Source: an uncultured Treponema sp.
Lineage (GTDB): Bacteria; Spirochaetota; Spirochaetia; Treponematales; Treponemataceae
Assembly (NCBI GenBank): GCA_946186185.1
Contig: CAMHMJ010000010.1
Coordinates: 28,728-92,727, forward strand
Direction: 5' to 3'
Length of the DNA: 64,000 bases
A program made the position numbers and the translations under genes. Positions 45,344-54,855 of the stretch are shown here, piece after piece. A model generated the notes under the pieces. It made no database searches, was not told the DNA's origin, and worked only from the letters and a program-made list of their open reading frames with translations. Within the stretch, counting starts at the first letter, position 1. The number at the start of each line of letters is the position of its first letter.

Positions 45344-46534
45344 CTACATTCCGCGAGCCCATTCGTATGTGCTCAAGTACGGATCCGGCTTAATTGCTCC
45401 CGGAGTTGCCCAGATTTCATCGATAAGACCGTCTTTGTTTACACGGCCAATTCTTACCTGCTTGTACAGATGCTGGTTTGCACCGTCAATTGTAACCGTT
45501 CCTTCAGGAGCCGTAAAACTAAGGCCTTTTGCAGCCATTCGTACATCTTCAACCTCAAAACTTTTTGCTTTTTCGCAGGCTGCAGCCCACATGTAAACTG
45601 CAATATATCCCGCTTCAATCGGGTCTCCGGTAACACGGTCGTTTCCGTATTCGCTTTTATAGTCCGAAACGAATTTCTGGTTTCGAGGAGTTTCCGTGGT
45701 TTCGTAATAGTTCCAGGTTACAAGATGACCCTTCAGGTTTTCAATTCCAATCTGGCTAACTTCTTCTTCAGAAATCGAAAAGCTCATGGTCGGAAGATTT
45801 TCAGAAGTAAATCCCGCAGCCTTAAATTGTCTGAAAAAATCAATATTTGAATCACCGTTCAGGGAATTGATTACTACATCAGGTTTTTCCAGCTTAATCT
45901 CCTCAATTATCTCGGAAAAATCTTTATGCCCCATTGGAACATATTCTTCGCCCACAACCGTACCCCCAAGCTGTGCAAGCTGAGCCTTGATGATTCTGTT
46001 TGCAGTTCTCGGGAAAATATAGTCACTTCCTAAAAGAAACATCTTCTTTCCGAAGTTTTCGGCACAATAATCTACCGCCGGAACAACCTGCTGGTTTGGA
46101 GAAGCGCCCATATACATAATGTTTGGACTGGCTTCCATTCCTTCATACTGAACCGGATACCACAAAAGTCCAAAAAGCTCTTCAAAAACCGGCTTTACAG
46201 CCTTTCGGCTGGCAGAAGTCCAGCAGCCAAAAACAGTCACAACCTTGTCGTTCTCAAGAAGCTTTCGTGCCTTTGCAGAAAATGTTGAAGGATCACTTGC
46301 TCCGTCTTCTTCCACAACCTTTATTTTCCTACCCAAAACACCGCCTGCTTCATTTATTTCCTTGATAGCAAGCATCTCTGAATCTCTTACCGGCACTTCA
46401 CTCATAGCCATAGTTCCCGTCGTCGAATGAAGGATACCAACCTTTACATGTTTGGTATCTCCTTTACATCCTGAAAGACCAAAAACAGTAAGAACTCCTG
46501 CTGCCGCCAATCCTATACCAATAGATTTCTTCAA
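45344..46534 (-). CDS. urtA: urea/short-chain amide ABC transporter binding protein
   Basis: 396 residues, a Periplas_BP-like branched-chain amino-acid/urea/amide binding protein. The lipoprotein signal ends TVFGLSGC (Cys 23). Recognition rests on [56 protein letters not shown] then [16 protein letters not shown], typical of UrtA. The start is a TTG at 46534, six bases after GGAGG; no ATG fits. UrtA normally sits with urtBCDE, but these permease and ATPase genes are not in the window. It might serve a transporter encoded elsewhere or act as a sensor. No urease genes are nearby. Confidence 0.9.
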   Translation of the reverse strand: MKKSIGIGLAAAGVLTVFGLSGCKGDTKHVKVGILHSTTGTMAMSEVPVRDSEMLAIKEINEAGGVLGRKIKVVEEDGASDPSTFSAKARKLLENDKVVTVFGCWTSASRKAVKPVFEELFGLLWYPVQYEGMEASPNIMYMGASPNQQVVPAVDYCAENFGKKMFLLGSDYIFPRTANRIIKAQLAQLGGTVVGEEYVPMGHKDFSEIIEEIKLEKPDVVINSLNGDSNIDFFRQFKAAGFTSENLPTMSFSISEEEVSQIGIENLKGHLVTWNYYETTETPRNQKFVSDYKSEYGNDRVTGDPIEAGYIAVYMWAAACEKAKSFEVEDVRMAAKGLSFTAPEGTVTIDGANQHLYKQVRIGRVNKDGLIDEIWATPGAIKPDPYLSTYEWARGM

Positions 46535-46619
46535 AATTATCCTCCCGAATTATATTTTCAATACTTATTCTATCTGTCCGGTCTCTACAAGCAATTTATC
46601 CACCAGAACATTTTTTATT

Positions 46620-49600
46620 CTACAACAAATCGTAAGTTGTCATAATACCTTTTCCCTTAATATTGCACTGAATTGGTTCACTGAATGAAAAATTCTTTTC
46701 TTTCAGAATATTATACAAGTTTTCTGAAATTCGAATTTTACCCGGAGTTGCAACGCTTTCCATTCGGCTTGCAACATTAACTTCATTTCCCCAGATATCG
46801 TAAATGAACCGTGTACGGCAGATTACACCGCCGGTAACCGGACCAGAATTCAAACCGATTCGAATATTGAACTTGATTTCCGCAGTTTTGTTGTATTCTG
46901 CCAGATCTTCCATCATTCCCTTAGCAAACAGGGCCATTACTTCGGCATGATTTTCGTTTGGAGTAGGGCAGCCGCAAACCGCCATATACGCATCTCCGAT
47001 AGTTTTGATTTTTTCTACGCCCATTTTTACAGCCCGGGAATCAAAACGCATGAACAAATCGTCCAGAGCTTTTACAATGGCACTTGCACTATAACCGCTG
47101 GAAATTTTTGTAAATTCCACAATGTCCGAGAACAAAATCGTAACCTGCTCGTAATTATAACCGATTGCCTTGATTTCATCCTTCAATTCTTCAGCTATTT
47201 TTTCAGGAAGAACCGCTTTCAGCAGTTTATCGGATTTTTCCTTTTCGGCGGCAAGCTCGCTTGTACGCTGGCGAACCTTCTTTTCCAGCCGGATATTTTC
47301 CCGCCTGATTCGTCGCTGTTTCACATAAAAAATAACCGTAATCGAAGTAAAGAGGGCAATCACAATAAAAATCCAGAACAGCGGCCGCTGGTAAATGTAC
47401 GGCTTTTGAACGAATAAAACCGCTTCCGCCTGTTCAGAATAAAGTCCGTCCCCGTTTATTGCGTTTACCAGGAAAGTATGTTTTCCCGGTTTCAGGTTTG
47501 TATACGAAAGAGTTCTAAGTGCACTCGGAGCACTGAATGTTTTTTCAAAGTTTGTAAGCTTGTGTGTAAAAAGAATTCGTTCAGGCGCATCAAAACTGAT
47601 TCCCGTAAACTTGATTTCTACGCGCTTTGTACCCGGCTTAAGAACGATTGTACGCTGCATTCTGGAATAAATCTTATCATCAACCGTTACGCTTTCAATC
47701 TGAACCAGCGGCATAATCGGATTTTCAAAGATTTTTACCGGGTCGTAAATCGCAATTCCGTCTACCATGGTAAGCCACAGCCGTCCAAACCGGTCGATTA
47801 TGCTTTTCGCCGTAGAGGTCGGTCCGTCTGAATCAAGACCGTCGTTCCGGTTATAGAATTTTACCTCAACATTCTCCATTCGTCCGGAAGCAGTTTCAAG
47901 CATATCTGCAAAGGAAGTGCTGGAAATACCGTGGTTGCTTATCATCCACAGGTTGTTCGTTGTATCGGCGAGCACCTGGAAAACAGAATCCGTCTGTATT
48001 CCGCTTTCAGAATTAATATTTTCAAAAACCTGAGGAATACCCTTTCTGCTGTCAAAACCCGGACAGCGTGAAATGCCGCTTCCTGTACAGATCCAGAAGG
48101 AACCGTCCAGCTCCTGTGTAATCTTAAAAATTACGTTTCCAATCAGCCCGTCGTCAGATGAAAAATGAGCAAAAATCTCTTCATCCTTTATCAGATATAC
48201 GCCGTAACCGTCCGTTCCAACCCAGACAATGTCGTTGGTATCCTGATAAATGGTCATTACATATTCATTTTCCAGACCTTCCGCCTGCTTTATGTTTTTG
48301 ATTGTTCCGTCTTCGTGAATTATACTCAAACCCGTTGTCGTTCCTACATACAGAACATTCGGGTCTGTTTCGATGGCACATCTTACCTTGTTTCCCGCCA
48401 GACCTTCATCCGTACTCCAGCTTTTTATAGTTCCATTTCTTGAATATCGGATTTGTCCCGGCTTTGTGTAGCAGCTTACAAGAATATCACCGTTTTTTGT
48501 TGCCTGAACATCCCGAACCCGAAGCCCCTTGGTAAATTCCGTCAGTTTATTTTCAACCCGATGATCGTTCTCGTAACAAACAACGCCTCTGTCGGTTCCT
48601 GCCCAAACCATACCGAACCGGTCTTCCGTAATACTGTTCACCGTGGTTCCAAGGTGATTCATCTTGAACTTTCCGTGGGTCATCTTACCGATACCGTTTC
48701 GGTCGGTGGCAAACCAGATGTTTCCTTCACGGTCACAGATGATTCTGTTTATATTCGCATTGGCAAGGGAAGGCCCGTTGTAGGAGTAATATTGCCCGTT
48801 ATCGTAAACTACAAGTCCTTTTTCCGTTCCGAACCAAATGCTTCCGTTCGGTGCTATATAGGAAGTGATTGTAGGAACCGTATCAAGAATCGTGCCGGTT
48901 TTTACACGCTCAACTTTTCCCGGATACAGGCGGATAATTCCATGGTCACCCATACTTATCCAGAAATTTCCAGACAAATCCTGAAAAATCGAACTTACAA
49001 GATAGTTTCCAAATACATCAAGCTCCGGCCGTGTTCTGAAAATTCCATCCGTAAACAAAAAGAGACCTTTCTCGTTGGCCGTAACCAGCCAGATTCGTCC
49101 CGCCGTATCACAGTAAAGATGTGTAGCAATTACACCCTTTGAAACCGTACCTGCCTCAAACTGCGGCGTAATGATGTAGCCCTTTGGAGTGATGTAGACA
49201 ACGCCGGTAGCCGTACCAACCCAGATATTTCCCTTTTTATCCTCTACAAGGGTTCGAACCGAATTGTTCGGAAGTCCAGTCTGCATGGTGTAACATTTGT
49301 TTCCGTCCCGTGAAATTTTCTGAAGGCCTTCGTCGTTGGAACCAATCCATAAGTTTCCCCGGGAATCTTCCAGAACGCATCTGCATGAAGCAAATTTCCA
49401 GTCGTTGTCTTTGGAACGCTTGAGAGTTGTAAAGGCAACTCCGTCAAAGCGCACAAGCCCTTCATAGGTTCCAACATTTATATATCCGTCTTTGGTTTGA
49501 ATTAAATCCGTAGCCGTGGTGCCGCTCAGGCTCCCGAAAGAGTTCCACATGTGGTAAACATAATTGTCAAAAAATGAGCCTTCAGCAGAAATTTTTAATA

Positions 49601-49649
49601 ATGAAAATAGAAAAAATAAACCCGATAATAAAAAGCCTTTTTGTTTCAT
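46620..49649 (-). CDS. beta-propeller sensor class III adenylate cyclase
   Basis: 1009 residues. Signal peptide (1-23), then two seven-bladed reg-prop propellers (about 30-640; repeats such as NIWVGTATGVVYI, IWFGTEKGLVVYD, VWVGTDGYGVYLI), a Y_Y_Y domain (about 680-755), one membrane helix (about 757-780), coiled coil, and a class III cyclase domain (about 835-1000). The metal Asp residues lie in FSDIVEFT and GDAYM; Lys in EKIKTIGD and Asp in YDIWGNEVNVASRM fit ATP rather than GTP. The layout is a hybrid-two-component sensor with the kinase replaced by a cyclase. Ligand unknown, possibly a carbohydrate. TATAAT ends six bases before the ATG. Confidence 0.9.
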   Translation of the reverse strand: MKQKGFLLSGLFFLFSLLKISAEGSFFDNYVYHMWNSFGSLSGTTATDLIQTKDGYINVGTYEGLVRFDGVAFTTLKRSKDNDWKFASCRCVLEDSRGNLWIGSNDEGLQKISRDGNKCYTMQTGLPNNSVRTLVEDKKGNIWVGTATGVVYITPKGYIITPQFEAGTVSKGVIATHLYCDTAGRIWLVTANEKGLFLFTDGIFRTRPELDVFGNYLVSSIFQDLSGNFWISMGDHGIIRLYPGKVERVKTGTILDTVPTITSYIAPNGSIWFGTEKGLVVYDNGQYYSYNGPSLANANINRIICDREGNIWFATDRNGIGKMTHGKFKMNHLGTTVNSITEDRFGMVWAGTDRGVVCYENDHRVENKLTEFTKGLRVRDVQATKNGDILVSCYTKPGQIRYSRNGTIKSWSTDEGLAGNKVRCAIETDPNVLYVGTTTGLSIIHEDGTIKNIKQAEGLENEYVMTIYQDTNDIVWVGTDGYGVYLIKDEEIFAHFSSDDGLIGNVIFKITQELDGSFWICTGSGISRCPGFDSRKGIPQVFENINSESGIQTDSVFQVLADTTNNLWMISNHGISSTSFADMLETASGRMENVEVKFYNRNDGLDSDGPTSTAKSIIDRFGRLWLTMVDGIAIYDPVKIFENPIMPLVQIESVTVDDKIYSRMQRTIVLKPGTKRVEIKFTGISFDAPERILFTHKLTNFEKTFSAPSALRTLSYTNLKPGKHTFLVNAINGDGLYSEQAEAVLFVQKPYIYQRPLFWIFIVIALFTSITVIFYVKQRRIRRENIRLEKKVRQRTSELAAEKEKSDKLLKAVLPEKIAEELKDEIKAIGYNYEQVTILFSDIVEFTKISSGYSASAIVKALDDLFMRFDSRAVKMGVEKIKTIGDAYMAVCGCPTPNENHAEVMALFAKGMMEDLAEYNKTAEIKFNIRIGLNSGPVTGGVICRTRFIYDIWGNEVNVASRMESVATPGKIRISENLYNILKEKNFSFSEPIQCNIKGKGIMTTYDLL

Positions 49650-49655
49650 ATTACC

Positions 49656-49661
49656 ATTATA
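49656..49661 (-). promoter_or_regulatory. -10 box of the cyclase gene, leaderless type
   Basis: A consensus TATAAT on the minus strand, six bases before the ATG at 49649, with no Shine-Dalgarno between. The -35 is weak. Confidence 0.5.
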
Positions 49662-49751
49662 TTGCGATTTTTCAGAATTTACAGAATTTTTTTTTAGGGC
49701 AGGGCATTTTTTTGCCGGTAAGCTCCGCTTTGTTAGACACGAATATTTTTT

Positions 49752-49956
49752 TTTGGGCGCGAACTTTTCCTCCTACGGGTGTTCCGTGGCCCGCCTGAGG
49801 CTCGGTCTCACGCTCCGCGTTCGCCTGGGCTTCCGCCTTGCTTTTTATACATCTTTTCAGTTTTTCCTGTGGAAAAACTGAGCGGAAGCCTGAAAATGGT
49901 TCCGCTTTTATACACAACTGCAAGGCTTCCGCCCACCACTCCATACCCGCGCGCAG
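49752..49956 (+). repeat. GC-rich intergenic repeat, copy D, with long internal hairpin modules
   Basis: Begins TTTTGGGCGCGAAC, has the core CGGGTGTTCCGTGGCCCGCC then TGAGGCTCGGTCTCA, and ends CCATACCCGCGCGC. Inside are a 10-bp hairpin CAGTTTTTCC/GGAAAAACTG (49858-49880) nested in GGCTTCCGC/GCGGAAGCC (49828-49836 with 49882-49890). It occupies most of the 345-base gap between the cyclase and YkgJ-like genes. Confidence 0.7.
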
Positions 49957-49994
49957 TATCTTATCTCCAGAAAAGTTTTTTCACCAAAAACCAG

Positions 49995-50477
49995 TTATTC
50001 CCCTTCTTTTTCAATCAGAGCCTTTACTTCCGCACGGGTGAGCGGCCGGTTCGCAATGTATTCCCGCTTGTTTTTCTCAATTTCGTCGTAGGACCACAAA
50101 CGACCCTTGTTCATTCCAGGGCAGTCTTTTGCACAGTCGTCCCAGGTCTCCTTGTCCTTTACCATCCAGGACCAGAAAGGGTAGGTGTAGCACTGAACCG
50201 GCCGCGCTTCGTAAGCTGAACAGCCGTCCTTCCAAAGAATGCAGTCATAATTTTTCTTTTCAAGCAGAGCCAGAACTTCCGAACCGTAGTAATATTCGGC
50301 CCAGCGGCAGTAAGTATCGATAAATTCCTGAATTTTCATCTTGTAATGAGCACAGAGGGTCAGTAAATCACGCTCTGAAAGGTAAACATATCCCGGCGAA
50401 TGACCGCAGCAAAAAGAACAGCGCTGACATTCAAAATTCAATCCGTTTTTGTAAAATTCATTTGCTTTATCACACAT
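49995..50477 (-). CDS. YkgJ-type cysteine cluster protein
   Basis: 160 residues of the CxxCxxCC family, a putative zinc- or iron-sulfur-binding protein. The cluster FECQRCSFCCGHSPGY lies near residue 16, with further cysteines in YDCILWKDGCSAYEARPVQC and KDCPGMN. Members are found across bacteria without firm function. The start has no ribosome site; TATAAT (50485-50490) ends seven bases before the ATG. The stop is close to repeat copy D. Confidence 0.85.
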   Translation of the reverse strand: MCDKANEFYKNGLNFECQRCSFCCGHSPGYVYLSERDLLTLCAHYKMKIQEFIDTYCRWAEYYYGSEVLALLEKKNYDCILWKDGCSAYEARPVQCYTYPFWSWMVKDKETWDDCAKDCPGMNKGRLWSYDEIEKNKREYIANRPLTRAEVKALIEKEGE

Positions 50478-50484
50478 AGCGTAG

Positions 50485-50490
50485 ATTATA
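50485..50490 (-). promoter_or_regulatory. -10 box of the YkgJ-like gene, leaderless type
   Basis: TATAAT on the minus strand, seven bases before ATG at 50477; the gap CTACGCT resembles CACGCTT before dnaA. Confidence 0.45.
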
Positions 50491-50649
50491 TTCAGAATTC
50501 GATTTCTGCGAAAGTCCTGTGAAGTCTAAATGTCCTGTGAGGTCTACAGAGAGAAGCTTGTGCACAATTCTGAATGCCAGACTATTGCAAGGGCGCTTCC
50601 ATTCAATTCACCTTAATTCAAAACCCTTTCAAATAATTCAATTTTCTTG

Positions 50650-50655
50650 TAAATT
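50650..50655 (+). promoter_or_regulatory. -10 box of argA, leaderless type
   Basis: TAAATT, six bases before the ATG at 50662, no Shine-Dalgarno. The -35 is poorly defined. Confidence 0.4.
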
Positions 50656-50661
50656 ATCGCT

Positions 50662-52002
50662 ATGCAGGAAAATTTACGAAATATAAAAGCAAACCAGATT
50701 CGCGATGTAATCCGCTACATCAATAAATTTCAGAATGCAAAAATCGTTATCTATATCGACGACGAAGTCATTGATTCTCCGCTTTTCTTGAGTCATATGC
50801 AGGATATTGCACTGATTCACCAGGCTGGTCTCAAAGTTGCAATCGTTCCTGGTTCCAGAAAAAGAATCGATCAGGTTCTTGCTGATTCAAAAATTTCCTG
50901 CCACTATCACAACGGAATCCGCATCACCGAAGAAGACGCCATGCAGCAGATTAAGATGGCCGCTTTCGACATCTCCAACATCGTAATGACAAGTCTTGCA
51001 GCCCACCAGATTACCGCAACAATCGGAAACTGGGTTCGTGCGCGCTCAAAAGGCGTCCTGGATGGTGTAGACTACGGCACCGCGGGAGAAATCGATAAGC
51101 TTTCAACACAGGCAATTCTGAACACTCTCGAAAGCGGCTTTATACCGATTTTTCCGTGTATCGGCTGGAATTCCAGCGGAAAACCCTACAATATTTCTTC
51201 GGTAAATCTGGCCAAAGAAATCGCCATCAACATAAAAGCCGACAAACTTTTCTATGTCATGAAAAATGCAGAAATTTCTAACAAGAATTTTAATATTCCG
51301 CAGAATATCGCTTTTTCAGAATATAACGAAATTCCCGCAATGGATTTGCAGGAACTGGACAGCTTTTTCAAGGCCAACGAAGATGGAAGAGAGAAGAGCG
51401 AAAACAAATCAAAAATTCTTACGCTCCTTCACGCCGCTTACGATGCATGTAAAAACGGCGTTACCCGAGCCCATATCTTGAACGGCTCCCTTGAAGGCGC
51501 CCTTCCATGTGAAATATTCAGCGAACTTGGTTCCGGAACCATGATTTTCTCACGGGATTACGGCACTTTGCGCCCGATGACGGAAAAAGACATTTCAGCA
51601 GTGCTTTCCGTAATGAACCCGTTCATTCAGAAAAAAATCCTGCTTCCGCGTACAACTCAAAAAATGCAGGAAACCTTCGGCGACTACATCGTCTACGAAA
51701 TCGACGGCTGTATCCGCGGCTGCGCCGCCCTTCACAATTATGCAGACGGACAGGCAGAAATTGCCGCCGTTGCCGTTGATGAAAATTTTTCAAGCCTTGG
51801 AATCGGTCCAAAACTCGTAAACAGCCTGATTGAAAAAGCAAAAATGCAAAAAAAATCCGGCGTTTTCATCCTTACCACCCAAACCAGCGACTGGTTCGAG
51901 CATCTGGGATTCAAGCCGGATTCTGTTGCTTCCCTTCCAGAAGAGCGCCGGGCCATGTGGAACCCGGAACGCAATTCAAAGGTTTTCAGATTAAAGTTTT
52001 AA
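50662..52002 (+). CDS. argA: amino-acid N-acetyltransferase (N-acetylglutamate synthase)
   Basis: 446 residues. An amino-acid-kinase fold (about 1-290; KIVIYIDDEVIDSPLFLSHM, GTAGEIDKLS, LNGSLEGALPCEIFSELGSG) is fused to a C-terminal GNAT domain (about 300-440; acetyl-CoA loop DENFSSLGIGPKLVNSLIEK, and FEHLGFKPDSVASLPEERR). This is the classical ArgA layout: acetyl-CoA plus glutamate gives N-acetylglutamate, the first step of arginine synthesis, with arginine feedback binding on the kinase-like domain. No other arg gene is nearby. The start lacks a ribosome site and follows a -10 box by six bases. Confidence 0.92.
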   Translation: MQENLRNIKANQIRDVIRYINKFQNAKIVIYIDDEVIDSPLFLSHMQDIALIHQAGLKVAIVPGSRKRIDQVLADSKISCHYHNGIRITEEDAMQQIKMAAFDISNIVMTSLAAHQITATIGNWVRARSKGVLDGVDYGTAGEIDKLSTQAILNTLESGFIPIFPCIGWNSSGKPYNISSVNLAKEIAINIKADKLFYVMKNAEISNKNFNIPQNIAFSEYNEIPAMDLQELDSFFKANEDGREKSENKSKILTLLHAAYDACKNGVTRAHILNGSLEGALPCEIFSELGSGTMIFSRDYGTLRPMTEKDISAVLSVMNPFIQKKILLPRTTQKMQETFGDYIVYEIDGCIRGCAALHNYADGQAEIAAVAVDENFSSLGIGPKLVNSLIEKAKMQKKSGVFILTTQTSDWFEHLGFKPDSVASLPEERRAMWNPERNSKVFRLKF

Positions 52003-52030
52003 TAAATTGATATAGTAAACTAAACTCAGA

Positions 52031-53059
52031 TTAGAACTTATTCAAAGTTACATCAAATGCAATGTATGCAGCCGGTGGAATTACTCCAGGATATCCCTGT
52101 TCACCGTAAGCCAGATCCGGTGGCAAAACGATTGTTCTTGATTCACCTTTCTTCATATCCTGAACCATGATATCAAAACCAGGAATCATCTGTCCGCCGG
52201 CTGTCATAAATTCAAGGTCTCCGCGGCCTGCAGACTGGTCAAAAACAGTTCCGTCAACAAGGTATCCCTTGTATGCTACGGCAACCTTCTTTCCCTTTCC
52301 ACACTTAGCACCACTTCCTTCTTTTGTTGTCTTGAAGTAGATTCCGTCAGCAGTTTTTTCAAAACCTGGGAATTTTTTCTGAACTTCTGCTACCTTTGCA
52401 GCCATTTTTGCTTCTTTTGCAGCAGCGGCACGGCTTGCAGCTTCTTTATTGTATCTGTTCCAGTCTTCCTGTGTACATGTGAACTTTTCTGCATCTGCAC
52501 CCTGGCGATAAATCTTTACAGAAATAATCTGGTCACCCTGAGCAACAGCGTTTACAACATCCTGATCTGCCTTTGAAACAACATGACCAAAAATTGTATG
52601 CTTTCCGTTCAACCATGTTGTTGGAACATGTGTAATAAAGAACTGTGAACCGTTTGTATTTGCGCCTGCATTTGCCATTGCAAGGTAACCAGGCTCTTTA
52701 AAAGTGTAAGGAACTTCTTCATCTGCAAATTTATATCCAGGACCACCAGTTCCGTTGCCTTTTGGATCTCCACCCTGAATCATAAAATCCTTGATTACAC
52801 GGTGAAATTTAAGTCCGTCATAAAATGGTTTGCCTTTTGAAGCATCGAGTGTTCCTTCAGCAAGTCCTACAAAATTACATACTGTTAAAGGAGCATCCTT
52901 GTAATACAACTCAAGAGCAATTTCGCCCTTTGAAGTTTCCATAATTGCAAACAATCCGTTTTTTCCTTTGATTGAATCCATAGCCTTTCCTTTAGAGCTG
53001 CACGCTCCACTCATTAAAATACTTGCACCAAAAAGTGCTGCTAAAATTGCCTTTTTCAT
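52031..53059 (-). CDS. cyclophilin-FKBP fusion peptidyl-prolyl isomerase lipoprotein
   Basis: 342 residues. A probable lipoprotein signal ([20 protein letters not shown]) is followed by a cyclophilin domain (about 35-190; [37 protein letters not shown]), a charged Ala/Lys-rich helix (about 190-220) and an FKBP domain (about 235-342; [48 protein letters not shown]). Both isomerase active sites look intact. Dual-family isomerases of this order have been described in Treponema and Flavobacterium. It likely helps folding of exported proteins in the periplasm. The next gene upstream (53101) lies 41 bases away on the same strand. Confidence 0.92.
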   Translation of the reverse strand: MKKAILAALFGASILMSGACSSKGKAMDSIKGKNGLFAIMETSKGEIALELYYKDAPLTVCNFVGLAEGTLDASKGKPFYDGLKFHRVIKDFMIQGGDPKGNGTGGPGYKFADEEVPYTFKEPGYLAMANAGANTNGSQFFITHVPTTWLNGKHTIFGHVVSKADQDVVNAVAQGDQIISVKIYRQGADAEKFTCTQEDWNRYNKEAASRAAAAKEAKMAAKVAEVQKKFPGFEKTADGIYFKTTKEGSGAKCGKGKKVAVAYKGYLVDGTVFDQSAGRGDLEFMTAGGQMIPGFDIMVQDMKKGESRTIVLPPDLAYGEQGYPGVIPPAAYIAFDVTLNKF

Positions 53060-53100
53060 ATTTTCTGTTCTCCGGTTTTCGAAACGCTGATATTTTTCCG

Positions 53101-53904
53101 TTATTTGAACTGAACCATAAACCAGCGGTAAATAGCATCCATTCGGTCTACCATTGATTCTTCAATCTGCTTTCTTACATTGAAAAGCGGAACATTCTTT
53201 GCATCTACATCTGTTGAAAGATAGAGCAAAAGGCTGTCACCACAATCAATTGAAAGAACATTCAACTGAAGACATTCGTCCATTACGGCTTTTACGCCCA
53301 TATAACTCATCGGAATTGTATTAAGGAATGTGGCATAAAGCATGCTCTCATTCTGATAATAGTGAAGAATATACTTTGTATCTCCGTAAGTATGATCGTG
53401 CTGGTAGCAGTAAAGAACCTTTCCATCTGCTGAACCGGAAGTCTGATCTGCAATCTTTTCGTCAGAATTTCGGCCGGCAATTGTGTAAGCCTTCTTATAA
53501 AGAATGTCGCCGTTTTTCTTCTCTGCAAAGTGGTACTTCATTCCTTCCATTTTGTTGATGGAACGGAAAACTACAGAAATATCATCATTTGTAATTGAAG
53601 TACGGCTGCTTCCCTTCAAAAGCTCAGATTTTGGAATCAGATAAAGAAATTCAGCTGTAAAAGGAACACCTTTTTCATCTTTCTTGATGAGTGAACCCTT
53701 TATCTGTGATTCATACTGGCATTTAGGAACCATTGTAATCGAATTATCGCCTTTTGGATGAATTAAGCTGATTGAACCATTCTTTTTAAGCTCTGCGATT
53801 CTTTCTGCGCTCAAATAATCTTCAATTTTTCCGCTCTGTGCAAAACATACTGAAAAAAATGAAGCAAAAATCAGCGCTAATCCAGCTTTCTTAAATTTTT
53901 TCAT
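53101..53904 (-). CDS. secreted protein of unknown function
   Basis: 267 residues. A signal peptide (1-22, ending SVCFAQ) is followed by a soluble domain with patterns such as [35 protein letters not shown] and [20 protein letters not shown]. No catalytic or binding motif is evident. GGAGG lies before the ATG. It sits between the jag terminator and the cyclophilin-FKBP gene, on the same strand as both, and may be co-transcribed with the isomerase, perhaps as a client or partner. It appears typical of treponemal genomes, but I cannot name the family with certainty. Confidence 0.75.
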   Translation of the reverse strand: MKKFKKAGLALIFASFFSVCFAQSGKIEDYLSAERIAELKKNGSISLIHPKGDNSITMVPKCQYESQIKGSLIKKDEKGVPFTAEFLYLIPKSELLKGSSRTSITNDDISVVFRSINKMEGMKYHFAEKKNGDILYKKAYTIAGRNSDEKIADQTSGSADGKVLYCYQHDHTYGDTKYILHYYQNESMLYATFLNTIPMSYMGVKAVMDECLQLNVLSIDCGDSLLLYLSTDVDAKNVPLFNVRKQIEESMVDRMDAIYRWFMVQFK

Positions 53905-53944
53905 AAATCCTCCAATTTTCTGAAAAAAATATTCAAAAATGCAT

Positions 53945-53985
53945 ATAAAACTTAAACCTGTTCACTTTTAAAAAGTAACAAGTTT
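53945..53985 (-). terminator. terminator after jag
   Basis: Stem of 15-16 bases, AAACCTGTTCACTTTT with AAAAGTAACAAGTTT (53954-53969 with 53971-53985), one bulge. On the minus strand AAGTTTTAT follows. It probably ends the rpmH-to-jag transcript. Confidence 0.5.
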
Positions 53986-54047
53986 AAATTTTCTGCTAAA
54001 TTCTGGCTGTCCGACGGAATAATCAACCCTGCCGGTAGCCATTCTTT

Positions 54048-54749
54048 TTATCTGCCAAAACCCTTGTAAATAATGCGAACCTGCTTGTAAAGTCCTTCAC
54101 CTTCAGATTTTGTTTCAATATCAGGAATATCATTCAAAGTAGTGTGAATAAGTCGTCTTTCAAACGGATTCATTGGTTCAAGCAAAATTGACTGATGTGA
54201 CTGGTGAACCTTGTCAGCAGTTGTATATGCAAGGCGAACAAGAGATTCTTCGCGGCGGATGCGGTAATTTTCAGTATCAAGAATTACGCGAACCTCTTCG
54301 TGGCCAAGACGGCCGGCATAAATGTTTGCAAGAAGCTGCAATGCATCAAGATTTTTTCCTTTGCGTCCAATAAGAATCGAAGAATGCTCTGAATCAAGCT
54401 TAATTCCGATTTTCTTTTCTTCACGGAAAATAATTTCAACCTTTACGCTGTAGCCCATTTTTTCAACTACATTTTTTACAAAATCGATGAGTTTTTCTTC
54501 AAATTCACCCTGTGGAACAGGATTTGCAACCTTAGTTCCTTCATCATAATCAAGATTTTCATTTGCTGTTCCCTTTGCCTGAACATTTTCTACAGTGTGA
54601 ACACAAATTTTTACATATCCCTTCTTAAAAAGTGAATTCTTCTGTGTTTCAAGAATTTCTACATCAAACTGGTCTCTGTTCAAACCAAGTTCAGATGCAG
54701 CAAGTTCGATTGCTTCTTTTTCTGTTTTTCCTTCAAATTCGTAAGTCAT
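54048..54749 (-). CDS. jag: RNA-binding protein Jag/KhpB
   Basis: 233 residues. An N-terminal Jag domain (1-50, FEGKTEKEAIELAASELGLN), linker, KH-like domain (about 85-155; ILIGRKGKNLDALQLLANIY) and C-terminal R3H domain (about 160-230; RIRREESLVRLAYTTADKVH, PMNPFERRLIHTTLND). It binds RNA, with KhpA in Firmicutes, and is linked to cell-division and envelope control. It lies downstream of yidC in the standard origin-proximal order. Its start lacks a strong Shine-Dalgarno but has an AGAGG-like site (AATAAGAGGTATAAA). Confidence 0.93.
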   Translation of the reverse strand: MTYEFEGKTEKEAIELAASELGLNRDQFDVEILETQKNSLFKKGYVKICVHTVENVQAKGTANENLDYDEGTKVANPVPQGEFEEKLIDFVKNVVEKMGYSVKVEIIFREEKKIGIKLDSEHSSILIGRKGKNLDALQLLANIYAGRLGHEEVRVILDTENYRIRREESLVRLAYTTADKVHQSHQSILLEPMNPFERRLIHTTLNDIPDIETKSEGEGLYKQVRIIYKGFGR

Positions 54750-54855
54750 TTTATACCTCTTATTTTAGGAACCATACGGTTCGTTTTTTTATTTCAGAAA
54801 GCACTTTATTTGCACCATAATTCTGATTTATATGGACAAATCAGTGCTTTTCCAT

